Part shown: positions 1-11,094 of the stretch, one piece after another
How the letters are laid out: each line of letters starts with the position of its first letter
How positions within the stretch are numbered: the first letter of the stretch is position 1
Assembly (NCBI GenBank): GCA_020226215.1
Contig: CM035234.1
Location: 806,001 to 870,000 of the forward strand
Origin: Sindora glabra
Taxonomy: Eukaryota; Streptophyta; Magnoliopsida; Fabales; Fabaceae
Length of the DNA: 64,000 bases
Reading direction: 5' to 3'
Notes under the pieces: model-generated
The model's database searches: none
Told to the model about the DNA's origin: nothing
The model's input: only the letters and a program-made list of their open reading frames with translations
Position numbers and translations under genes: made by a program

Positions 1-335
1 TCATCAGCCGATGGAGATAGTCTTGTGAAAAGTTGATTGTGGAAGATTTTGATTTGTTGATGTCCATTTTCACGGGAGTTCGTTAAAAGATCTGAGAACA
101 TTTGTAGGAATATACTCTCAATACTTTTTAGTTTCTGAAGAGAAAGCTAGGTGAAATTAACTGCGATACAGTTAACGGCATATCTACATTATTTTGTTTT
201 TCTTGGACCAACAAACAGCATCGTTTTTACTTTTCCTCTATTAAAGAAATACTACGAACTTCACTACCTGTAACAGCAGACTATATGCACTTACTGGCGT
301 TCTCTTGACAGATCTATAAACGAATACATACACAA

Positions 336-2674
336 CTAACCCGAGGGGTCGTCCTGGTCGTGGCCATCGCCATTGCCATCGTCCTCCATATGCTCATTTT
401 CTTGTTCCTGTAACATGTTCATGAGCATGTTGACTTGTTCTTGAAGCATTGCATTTTCTCTTTCGACTCGAGCACGTTTGCTCTTTTCCTCCACGAGCTG
501 GAATTGCAGGTGTTCTAGACATCGAGCATCCTCCTCCAATTGTTCATTTAAGCCATCTATTTCCCTGTCCTGCAACAAAAGTCAGCAAATGCCTTGAGCT
601 TTCTCATATTTTCTTTCCATTAAGTAAAGATGTTAAAAATTCTTTCACCTTTCTGTTCATTTCTTGGATGGCAATCCTCCGCATGCTTTCAACAACATCG
701 ACATTGACGAGCTTTCGCTTCTTTCCAATCAGCCAACCCTTTGGATAGGATGCGGACTCAAAGTCAGGGGGAGGAAGCAAGGACTCATTCGACGGCCGTT
801 TGCCATCAACATTCTTTATTGGTTCTAATGGTTCAAATAATGTCTTCCGCCGTTCTGAAAGCACTTGAACTGTGGCTGAGTCCTGCATCTTCTCTTCTTC
901 CTGTTTACTTGGCGGTTTATTAGCAGTATCTTCTGATAGCTCTAAATTCCTCCTGCTAGCTGTGAAAAAAGAGTTGCAATTCCATTTCCAACTGATTTAG
1001 ACAGATAGCAAACTTGCACCACCAAACTAAGCATCGCAGATGCACAGGCTTGAATTTATACACTGCCGTTGGACTACACAACAATATGATTTTGAATGGT
1101 GGAAATTCATCTAATTCCAAATCTTCATCATTGTTCGATTTGATACAACGATGGTGGTAATTTTTGCTAAATAACTATAGTAACGAGTCTATAAACAAGT
1201 AATAACAGAAGTAAAACTAGAAACGAGATTAGGGAGATATTCTTAGACTTTCATTGATCTTTAATTACATAATTGAATGAGGAACACTTATACCAGGATT
1301 CCTCATGAAGAACTATTTGAAACATAAAAGTAACTAAAAACTTAACAATCAACATTTGGCCCAAGTAGTGACACTGTTTAAAAAATTTACTTTAGCACAT
1401 TGTCCTCAACAGATCACCTCTCACGGTGCTCCCTCTTGTTACAAACCCCTCAATTAGAAGAAAGAGGAAATGTGAGAGAGAAAACATCGAGTCTTCACTT
1501 TTACCTCAGTGTAGGCTAGCAGTGATATTTAATTGCTTGAAAAATGGTTGAGTAAAAACAAGAAATGGGCCTTTAATGTGTTCATAAAACAATAGAAATG
1601 TAACAATTCCAAAATGACAGCAAATGAGACATGTCACATTCTAGGAAACCAAAATTTTGGATTCTTTCAAGAGAACAAATGCAAATAGGTTGGGCGTAAA
1701 GAAGGTAAGATCTGTCCAACAGCCAAATGATTATTATCTTAAGATTAGATTTCTCCTTTAAAGTAATGCACTTAAAGTAAAATAAGATATCATAATTCTT
1801 GATGATAAAAAAAAAATTAAAGGAGTGAGAAATTATAAATTTAAAAATTATTTTTAATTAATTGTTTTTTTATTAAAAATCCTTAATTTTTTTCATTAAG
1901 GACTATATCCTATAGAGGGCATGCATTTTAGAGAAGCTGCCTCGTTCTTAACACCGAAAAGGAAACTTCCGACATCAATTAACTGTTTCTTAAGCTTTAG
2001 CAGAATTATAAAGTGATCTTTAAATATATTGAATATAGTATAACGTTAAATTGGGTCCTCGTGAGCACAAACTTTATTTATTTATTTATAATTGTTTACA
2101 GACAAGAATGAGGGGCAGAATTCGGTAATCCAATCATAACTTAGAAGGTAACCTAATACAAAAGTCACACCAACTCTTACCCATGTTCTACGTTTCTCTC
2201 TCTCTCTCTCTCTCTGAACAAATTTGTAGGGATTGCAGTAAAAACCAAACCCAACAACTAAAAAGAGAGGCAAAGATTAAAGGGAAACCAACTTCAAAAA
2301 GTAGAGATGATTTGATAGCAGCGGGGATTGCATGTTCAAAAGTTGTTTCACTACCCTGCAACTCAAAAAATCATTCGGTTTTCCTACATTTCTTATATAA
2401 TACAAGTAAGATATATAATTCACTAAGATTGGATTTCTGTAGATTAATTAGCTAGCTTGAAATAGAAAACGAAGTGAACCGAGATTGACATATACATTAT
2501 ATATATATATATATTGAATTGAAGGAGAAGAGAACATACGAAAGTGGAAAAGTGGGGTGTACCTGATCTCCATCGAGAATTCCACTGAATCCCAGTAGAA
2601 GAAACATGAGAGAAGCCATCCAAAGCCTTTCCTTCAACAGCCATCTTCCTATGATCTCTTTCGTCAATTTCCAT
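336..2674 (-). CDS. HDR1: HEADING DATE REPRESSOR 1-like coiled-coil protein (3 exons)
   Basis: Three exons join cleanly on the minus strand: 2674-2563, 959-649 and 569-336, with GT-AG introns of phase 1 and phase 0. The product is 218 residues (208 if translation starts at the second Met, 2644, which has the better start context). The N-terminus holds a WNSRWRSASRRN motif. The middle carries FEPLEPI, then a conserved block PKGWLIGKKRKLVNVDVVES. The last 100 residues are a charged, leucine-heptad coiled coil (DREIDGLNEQLEEDARCLEH onward), ending in an acidic Asp/Gly/His tail. From memory this matches plant proteins annotated as HEADING DATE REPRESSOR 1, a rice flowering-time regulator reported to act with a SnRK1-type kinase. 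The KKRK cluster could be a nuclear signal. The frame is unbroken across all three exons, so the gene is probably functional. Family name is from memory; exon structure is seen directly. Confidence 0.75.
2195..2215. repeat. (TC)n microsatellite in intron 1
   Basis: An uninterrupted run of about ten TC dinucleotides lies inside the first intron (960-2562) of the HDR1-like gene. Expected to be length-polymorphic. Confidence 0.85.
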
Positions 2675-2687
2675 TGAAGAATGACAT
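2664..2687 (-). promoter_or_regulatory. Short upstream ORF overlapping the first start codon
   Basis: On the minus strand an ATG at 2687 opens a seven-codon ORF that stops at 2664, overlapping the first in-frame ATG (2674) of the HDR1-like gene in another frame. If it lies in the mRNA it would compete with that start and favour the downstream Met at 2644. The transcription start is not known, so a role is inference. Confidence 0.35.
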
Positions 2688-2861
2688 ACAGAGAGAAGCT
2701 TTCTTGTATCCAGCTATGAACTTCCACATTGATGTTGGGTCCATCTAAGAACAAGAGGAAGATGAGAAGCTAATTGGCGTGGGACCGTAAAGATCCATAT
2801 CTCAACGTTTCAGATTTGTCCTCTGGCGTAAAAATTTATGCCAACGACTTGTCTTTTATTA

Positions 2862-2994
2862 TACGTGGACCCTTTCTCCATTGAAAATAAATATATTTGT
2901 ACAAGTCTGAAAATGAATTATCAGAATAAAAAGTTTTTAATTCCACGTGTTTGGCGGGCGGCATATACTTTTGGAAGATCCGCAGGGTCACGTG
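2862..2994 (-). promoter_or_regulatory. Two G-boxes and an E2F-like site upstream of the HDR1-like gene
   Basis: Palindromic CACGTG G-boxes lie at 2944-2949 and 2989-2994, about 270-320 bases upstream of the start codon. A TTGGCGGG element resembling an E2F site lies at about 2951, and an ACGTGG core at about 2864. G-boxes are bound by bHLH (PIF-type) and bZIP factors, which would fit a flowering-time or light-linked gene. The motifs are seen; the function is inferred. Confidence 0.45.
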
Positions 2995-3546
2995 GATAAA
3001 AACTATGAATTCTTTAGACCGCTTTTGTCTGAAGCTGATGGGCCAAACCGAATGGGAAATTGATTGAACCAAAGCAAACCCAGCTTAAGCCCAAAAAACA
3101 AAAAACAAAACCCATTTATATATAGTGCGTAATTAATGAGTTAGAACAAGTGTACATCTTGCGAATGAGAATTTTGCGCGATAAGAAAGTGCATCACAAT
3201 TGAACATAAAATATGAATATAGAGTTTTAATACGAAAGAAGGAATGATAAAAACAATGAATTGCAAACATATATAATTGAGGCGTCTCTCAAGTCTCAGT
3301 ACTGTAAGTGGGTCCATCTGCACTTTTTTTTTTAAATAGAAGATACAAATTAATCTTTGGTGTATGAATCCCATAAACATCAACTAAAAATATGAAGCCC
3401 AATAGGAGGATTGGTGAGCGCAACGAGATCCAATTTTTGTCAAGATTTGTTGGAAACTGTCCAACTTCTACAAAGAAGTTTCTGGCACAGTAGACTAAAT
3501 CTACTAGGGTTTTGGAATCAGTTTCCAATATTATGAAGTGAAAACT
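2995..3546. other. Intergenic, no gene seen
   Basis: AT-rich sequence between the HDR1-like promoter and the first copia element. Short open frames here have no start context, splice support or recognisable protein. Confidence 0.6.
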
Positions 3547-3834
3547 TATTAGAAATTGAAATTTTTCTGGATACTTTAAACTAATATTAGACATCTTTTG
3601 CTTGATTTTGTTAAAATCTATTTTGGTAAGTCAGGTTAGATGAAAATGTGTATTGATCCTTAGTTTTTTATATTGTACCATTTAGTAACCCAAGTCAGTG
3701 TATTTTGGTCATATTTGTAATAAATATTTAAGTTCTAAATATATGAAAATTGACACTAGCTTCTCATACACTTTTTTTTGTTTTAGCCTTCAGCAGAGTA
3801 TACTTCTTTGTTTTTGTATGTTTCTTTTGTAACA
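3547..3834 (+). repeat. 5' LTR of copia element 1 (internally deleted)
   Basis: Aligns by eye to 7888-8267 but lacks a block of about 90 bases. Its first dinucleotide is TA where the partner has TG; it ends in CA and is followed directly by the decayed primer-binding site. Confidence 0.85.
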
Positions 3835-3931
3835 TGATATCAAAGCTTTACATTCTTGAAAGACTTGTGAGTCTGAACTAGAGAGAAAATCAGTAAGGCC
3901 TTTTTCCTTTAAAAATTTGTACTCTTAAGTC

Positions 3932-6900
3932 ATGGCCTCAAGCAATTTTTCAACTCCACCTTTTATAGAATTTAATGAAGAAAATTACCTAATTTGGGCA
4001 TTCAAGATGAGAAATTATTTGAGGGTTTTTTATTTGTGGGATGTGGTGAACAATTACAAGGAACCACCTATCCTTCCAGCAAACCTAACAATTACTCAGA
4101 TTAAGCATAATAGTAAAGAAAGTGCAAAAAGGTTCAAGGCTTTGTTTTGCATACAAAGTGTTGTATTTGATTGTATTGGAATTAGAATTATAAACTATGA
4201 AACAACAAAGCAAGCTTGGGACTTGCTCAAAGAGGAATTTTATAGAAGTGAAAGAACCAGTCAAATGCAAGTCTTGAATGTAAAGAGGGAGTTTGAATCT
4301 TTAAGGATGAAGGATGCTGAAACTATTAAGGAATTTTCTAACAAACTTTTGTCTATTGTGAATCAAATCTGATTGCTTGGTGAAGAGTTGACAAAACAAA
4401 GAGTAGTGGAGAAAGTTTTATTAAGTCTACTTAAGAGGTTTGAAGCAAAAATTTTCTTTCTTGAAAACTCCAAAGATTTATCTAATATTTTTCTTTCAAA
4501 GCTTGCAAATGCCTTACACACTACTGAACAAAGAAGAGCCATTAGGCTTGAGGACACTTTAGAAGGAGCATTCTTTGCCAAGTAAAAAGATAAATAACTA
4601 GCTACAAGTAATAGAGGAAAGAAGCAATCTAGAGATAAAAAACAGAAAAAGAAGAAAGATGGTGAAAGTAGCAAATGTGGAGGCAAAAGAGCAAATATTC
4701 TCTTTTCCCTTATTGCAATAAGAGAAATCATATAGAAAATTTCTATTGATGGAGGCTAAATGTGAAGTGTAAAAGCTGTAATCAGCTTGGTCATATGAAG
4801 AAAATCTATAAAAATAAAGCAAAACAGTAGGGACAACAAGCTTGAGTTACAGAGAATTAGTAACAAATTGAGGAGCATTTGTTTGTTGCTACCAACCATC
4901 CAACAAGCAACAGTAAAGAATCTTGGCTAATTGATAGTGGGTATACAAATCACATGACACATGATGTTGACTATTTTAAAGATCTTGATAGGTCCTACAT
5001 CTCTAAGCTAAGATTGAAAATGGAGAATATGTTGATGTTATTGGGAAAGGAGTTGTTATTGTTAAAACTCCCATAGGTACTAAGTATATTTTAAATGTTT
5101 TACTTGTACTTGAGATAAATTAAAGCCTTTTAAGTGTTGAACAAAAGCTTGAAACGCATTATGCTTTACATTTTAAAGACATGACATGCACCATATTTAA
5201 TCCTATTAGTTGTGAACTAATGTCTATTAAAATGAAAGGTAAAAGCTTTCCAATAGAATTTCAATAACCAACCATGCATGTTTTTTCAAGTAAAGTAAAT
5301 GACTTTACTTTGTGGCACAAAAGACTAGGCCATTGTGGTTATTCTAATTTGAGGCACATAAATTCAAATGGTTTAGTTCAAAACTTACCTGCCATTTAAG
5401 ATAATGTTAATGTGTGTGAAGTGTGTCAGTATAGAAAGCAAAATAAATTGCTATTTCTCATTAAAGTAAGTTGGAGAGCATTTAAAAAATTATAAATTAT
5501 ACATATTGATATGTATGGCCCAATGAGCATAACATTTTTAAATAGCAACAAGTATTTTATGCTATTTATAGATGGTTTTACAAGGATGACTTGGTATTTT
5601 TTTCTAAGGCAAAAGTTAGATGTATTAGCAATGTTTTAGAGGTTCAAGCCAATCGTTGAAAATGAAGTCAATTGCCAAATTAAAAAGCTTAGGTTTGAAA
5701 ATGGAACTGAGTACACAGCAGGAGAGTTTAAAAATTTTTGTAAACAAGATAGAATCTAACATTAGTTGGCCATTCCTTACACTCCTCAATAGAATGGAGT
5801 GACTAAAAGAAAGAATAGGTCTGTAATGAAGATAGCTAGGTATCTACTTTTTGAAAAAAACTTTTCTAAAATGTTCTAGGTTGAAATAGTTAATACTTTA
5901 GTATATTTGTTGAATATGTTGCCTACTAAAGCTTTAAAAGGAAAAACTTCTTATGAGGCATGGCATGGAGTAAAGCTTGTAGCTGAGAATTTCAAATATT
6001 TGGTTATGTATGTTATACTCCTGTTTTAGAAATTAAAAGAGATAAATTGAATCAAAAGGTAGAAGTTGATATCTTTGTGGATATAATTGTAACTCCAAAT
6101 ATTATAGAATATAAAATTTAATGACAAAGAAGATTTTTATCAATAGAAATGTGAAGTTTGATGAGTTTTCTAAATGGAACTAGAAAAATTTAGAAGTGGA
6201 AGCTTCAAGTAAAAGTCAACTTGGTGAAGATAATCTCTAAGAGCAAAATGTTGAAGGAGAAGATGAAAATTATGATAATGACACTAAATTTCCAATAAGA
6301 GGAACTAAAACTTAGAAAGAAAATTTATGAAAGGTGCAATGTTATTACATTAGAGCCTACAAGTTATGTTAAAGCCACTGCAGAAGAAGGTTAAAGAGTC
6401 GCTATGTAGGAAAAGATGAATATGATTAAAAAGAATAAAACTCGAAAGCTTGTAGATAAACCAAGTAATCAAAAGGTAATTGGTGTTAAGTGGGTTTATA
6501 GAACCAAACTCAATCCTGATGGTTCTATACATAAATTCAAGGCTATGTTGGTTGTAAAAAGCTATTTTCAATAGCATGGTGTTAATTTTTCAGATATATT
6601 TGCTTCGATGGCAAGACATGGTACAACTAAGTTTTGATAGCACTAGTAGCAAAATTGGGTTGAAAAATCCATTATTTCGATGTGAAGTCAGCATTCTTAA
6701 ATAGTTTGCTTGAGGAAGACATTTATGTTAAGCAACTTCAAGGCTTTCATATTTAAGGAAGTGAAGATAAAGTCTACAAGCTTTATATGGCACTCTATAG
6801 TTTAAAAGAAACTCCAAGAGCTTGATATAGTAGAATTGATAGCTATCTTCTGTAAAAAAAAAATAAAACTTTAGAAAAGCTACATTGTATGTGAAGAAAT

Positions 6901-7847
6901 CAAGAAATGAAGTACAACTTATTGTATCCTTATATGTTAATGATTTGTTAGTTATAGGGAATAATTCAAATTCCTTCAAGGAATTTAAGCATGATATGGA
7001 GAATAAGTTTGAAATAATTGATTTGAGGGAAATGATTTATTTTCTTAGTATGGAAATCCACCAATTAGATGTTGGAATTTTCATTTCACAAAGAAAATTT
7101 GCTTTGGAGATATTAAAGAAGTTTCATATGGAGACATGTAAACCTGTGGCCATACCCTTCATTATGAATAAGAAGTTGTCAAATAATGATGCAAATAGTA
7201 AAGTGGATGCTTTTATGTATAGAAGCCTAATTGGAAGTTTGTTGTATCTTTTATCCACCAAACCTAACATAATGTTTACTACAAGTTTGCTATCCAGATT
7301 TATACATTATCCTAGCCAAGCTCATTATGGTGTAGCAAAATGAGTTTTGAGATATTAAAGGTACAATTGAGTATGGCTTTTGTTTCTTGAAACATGAAAG
7401 TGGAAAAATTCAAGGATATGCAAATAATGATTAGGCAAGCAATTTAGATGATTCCAAGAATACCTCTGATTATGTCTTTGCATTTGCTAATGGTGTTCTC
7501 TTATGGAATTCGAAAAAATAGGATATAGTGATCCAATCTTCAGCTAAAGCTAAGGATATTTTAGTTACAACAATAGCAAATGAAACTATTTAGCTTAGAA
7601 AAATTTTATCTAATGTAGAGCAACACCAAGATAAAGCTACTGTTATATGGTTTGATAATAAATTAGCCATTGTTATTGCAAAGAACCTTGTATAGCATGG
7701 AAGAATTAAACACATCAATATGAAGTATCATACCATTAAAGAGGTAGAGAAGTCAAAGGAAATTTCGTTAGAGCACTGCACCTTAGACAATCAAATTGCA
7801 AATATCATGACTAAAGTCGTTTCCAAGGGTAAGTTTAAAGTGTTGTG
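3932..7847 (+). pseudogene. Copia gag-pol polyprotein remnant (element 1)
   Basis: Gag starts at 3932 (MASSNFSTPPF) with the copia gag pattern around NYLIWAFKMRNYL. It is stopped by TGA near 4370 and resumes to 4585. A zinc knuckle lies near 4770-4810 and a protease block, SWLIDSGYTNHMT, near 4920. A GAG-pre-integrase block LWHKRLGH lies near 5310. In the integrase, the second catalytic Asp position reads RFENGTEY and the catalytic Glu position reads NGVTKRKNR, so both are altered. Reverse transcriptase begins near 6430 (GVKWVYRTKLNPDGS). The catalytic YVDD box reads YVND in the open segment 6885-7343. RNase H remnants run to about 7847. The protein cannot be made. Confidence 0.92.
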
Positions 7848-7887
7848 ATCAAGGCTTGGAGTATCTAAGAAAAATCTTAAGAAGGAA

Positions 7888-8267
7888 TGTTAGAAATTAA
7901 GATTTTTCCAGATACTTTAAGTTAATATTAGACATCTTTTGCTTGTTTTTACTAAAATCCATTTTGGTAAGTCAGATTAGATGAAAATATGTGTTGATCC
8001 TTATTTTAAGGAGAGATATCTGTAATATTAGTAGATAAGTAGCTAAAAAAGAGTGATAGTCCTTATTTTTTAGAAGGTTATATTAGTTTTTTATATTGTA
8101 CCATTCAGCAACTCAAGTTAGTGTATTTTGTTCATGTTTGTAATATATATCTAAGTTCTGAATATATGAAAGTTGAGACCAGCTTCCCCTATGTTTTTTT
8201 CGTTTTAGCCTTTAGCAAAGTATACTTATTTGTTTTTGTATGTTTGTTGCATATTTATTTTGTAACA
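7888..8267 (+). repeat. 3' LTR of copia element 1
   Basis: A 380-base repeat beginning TGTTAG and ending AACA, preceded by a purine-rich tract. It carries the full LTR, including the block missing from the 5' copy. Confidence 0.87.
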
Positions 8268-9414
8268 AAACCTAACTCCCGAGCTAGAATAAAGTCTCTT
8301 AACACTCTCCATATCTAAGCTATGAAAGTATGGCATTGGCCTAATCTTGGGGCAAATCTATAATTCAATCCCCTTTTTCATTATGATCCTCGTACCTAGA
8401 ATTTGTGAAGTTGTCCCTAGTTGCACCATCACAATTCACAATTTAGATCCGATTAAAACTCAGGAGCCTGCCATACCACCTCTATAGTGATAGCTAGTTT
8501 ATTATATTTGTAACTTGAAGAGAGTTTTTTAGAAGCTTAATATCCTTTGCATACCTTATAATAATTTGATGAGGTTTCCTACACTTTAATTATTGATTAT
8601 ATTACATAATCAACTCATTTTCTTAAATCAGAAATATATGAATTGAAAAGGTCATTTGGTAGTAAACTCATTAGTTCCGAAATATTTATATACGTAGATT
8701 TACCGATCAACGTGGGATATATAATCATATCCTATCCTATCTAACTAATAATTGAAGTTTTTTTTTTAAAACACTAGTCAGTCTCATAATAAATTTTTTC
8801 CCATTAAAATTGCCTGTCTTTCTCTTTTCAATTTTACTCTTGAATCACTTTTATTTGACTTCAAGTTAGGTCGCCTATTCATGTAAAAAATAGAGCTAAT
8901 ATGGAGCCTATTTTACTTGCTTTCTTTTCTTGTAGGTTGCAAATGACTCTTCTTGAGGTGAACATTTCAAATAAGTTAATTTATTATTGCATTCCTATTA
9001 TGTTCTGAAATCTTTTTACACATTTAGAAAATTAGAAAATATTTATGTCATTGCATGTTTTTCTCTATTTTTTTTTCTCATTATTCTTAGTATTCATACA
9101 TGTAAAATTTATATTACCACTTGTGAATAAAATGACATCTAATATAATCATTATAGAAATCATACATTAGTTATCCCAAATTATATATATATATATATAT
9201 AACCTTCTATAAGTTTACTATAAATTTAAACTATAAACTCATATTCTAATAATATAATACTTTGATCATGCACATGCATGCAAGACTTATGTTACTACTT
9301 GCAAATATAATGGCATCCAAAACAATCATCATGCAAGTTATATATCAATTCATGCAATGCCTCATGTTATCCATAACTTCATGGATAATTATTAAAAAAT
9401 TATGTATAGTTTTT
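8268..9414. other. Intergenic AT-rich DNA with a diverged local duplication
   Basis: No gene seen. A segment near 9098-9175 is repeated in diverged form near 9275-9352 (period about 177 bases); both contain a TACCACTTG/TACTACTTG core followed by similar text. A (TA)n run lies at about 9182-9200. Confidence 0.5.
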
Positions 9415-9447
9415 TATCTTTTTTTAGGTAGTATAGGAAAAAAATTC

Positions 9448-9518
<71 letters not shown>
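9448..9518. repeat. Compound (TC)n(TA)n microsatellite
   Basis: About eight TC units followed by long TA runs broken once by TGTGTG. The equivalent place in unit 2 (about 14643-14730) holds a shorter, degenerate version, supporting the duplication. Confidence 0.85.
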
Positions 9519-9522
<4 letters not shown>

Positions 9523-10618
9523 AGCGCAAATCTATATCCACACACACATATATAATTGTAATGATTATTTGACCGAATATTGGTGTATGCATTTGGATTG
9601 ATTTTATTGGTTACAATTACATGTATGGAGAATGATTTGTCTCATTCCAATATCGGCACTAGGTACATAGTACCTACCTTTGTTTGTGAATACGATGAGA
9701 AATGGAGGGTCATTGTGAAGGACATCTGCAACTATTGTTTTTTCAAGTCAGTTTTTGCTTTATCGAGACGAACGCACACTACATATCATCAAATGTTCAT
9801 TTCTCCATTTTTATTTTTTGGGAACTTCCTACGATATATCAAACCCAAACTGACAAAAATTAATGGGAGTGCCGCTACTCAATTATTACTTGGACGTACC
9901 AACTCTACTTAACTAGGTACATGTCTTCGATTGCGTTTGTAAAGTTTTTGTTTGACTAATTTTATTTGTCACTTGAAGTATATTCCAGAATTAAAAGAAC
10001 TTGAAAGTTTCCAGAAAAAATGCTTTGTAGCATGTATTTAAAAGGAAGAGGATGGTACAATAAAAATATTTTGATCTAATTTTTCTTGAAGCCTCTGGTC
10101 ATTGAATAATATTGAACCTAAAATCAGTACTATGTAATGGAAATATCAATGATTTTTACCTATCTTTAAAATTTATATAAGCAACATGTTTAATATTGAA
10201 CCCTTTCTCCTCGCATCAAGTGGAGATTATGATGGTACTAATTAGTGATCTGCAGACTTTCAAAGCGATCAGAGATATATATAATTTTTCTTGAAGAACT
10301 TTTGGGATCAACAAATTTACAAATATACAAAACAAACGTAGCAATCATATTTTACAGACAGAAGTTCCTTCTAAATCAAAGAGCTATCCTCGAATTCGAA
10401 CTGCATATGCTGGTTCATCCTCACTGAAGTCAACCTTATTCTTATCTTTATATACATGCACGCTAATATTTATTTCACATTAGGGTAATATCATGTCTTC
10501 CATGCATGCAAAGCTAACTAAAACAAGAAGCCATCAAACTAAGCACATCATCTTCACTCCACATATTTAGATCTCTAAATATTAATCATTCTGAAGCTTT
10601 CGGATGCACGAAATCATT

Positions 10619-11094
10619 TCAGTTTGAATTAATTGCTGCAGTTTCTGATGTGTATAATGAGGTCGGGGGAGATCTGAGTTTAGAGGTCGGACCAAGTGAA
10701 TACCTTGGAGGAGGTGGTGGTGAATTTAGAGCAGAATATGGAGGAGGTTTCAGTTTTGGGGTTGGTCCCGGTGAATGTCTTGGTGGCGGCGGCAGCGAGC
10801 GTCGTTTTCCCTCACAATCGTAACATGTCTTCTTCAGATAAGAAGAAGAAACAATAGTGCTAGAAGCTCCTGCAGCTTCACCAAATTATTACCATATCAT
10901 GTGTTAGCTATTAATTATACTAATACAATAATACTGTTCATAAATATAAATGGCATAGAAATACAGACACACAAATGTAGCAATAGCAAATTACCCAGTA
11001 CGAGGGAAGGTCTAGTTTCTGTGGCAATAGAAGCAAAAAACATCAGTGTCTGCAAAGTAATGAGGGAAGCGAGGAAGATAGGGAGAGATGCCAT
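10619..11094 (-). CDS. Secreted proline-rich peptide precursor A (2 exons)
   Basis: Exon 1 (11094-10995) and exon 2 (10869-10619) join across a 125-base phase-1 GT-AG intron to give 116 residues. The first 27 or so residues are a clear signal peptide (MASLPIFLASLITLQTLMFF onward). After a short spacer with KKTCYDCEGK comes a proline-rich region with a core printed twice: PPPPRHSPGPTPKLK and PPPPPRYSLGPTSKLR. The layout of signal peptide, intron just after it, variable spacer and repeated Pro-rich core is typical of precursors of small apoplastic signalling peptides with hydroxyproline. HSPG also occurs in the CEP peptide core, but the CEP ending is absent. Relative to copy B it stops early at TGA where B has CGA, losing ten or eleven C-terminal residues. 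I cannot assign it to a named family. Confidence 0.72.

Larger units (their letters stand above)
3547..8267 (+). mobile_element. Degenerate Ty1/copia LTR retrotransposon (element 1)
   Basis: Two diverged direct repeats (3547-3834 and 7888-8267) flank gag-pol remnants in the order gag, CCHC zinc knuckle, protease, integrase, reverse transcriptase, RNase H, which is the copia order. The primer site just after the left LTR (from 3835) is a decayed version of the TGGTATCAGAGC site used with initiator Met tRNA. A purine-rich tract precedes the right LTR at about 7879-7887. Flanks AAACT and AAACC look like a five-base target duplication with one mismatch. The left LTR lacks about 90 bases present in the right one. 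Many stops and frameshifts make it non-autonomous and old. Confidence 0.93.

Noticed and set aside
4879..5076. 65-codon open frame as a separate gene
   Set aside because: It is the copia protease block of element 1.
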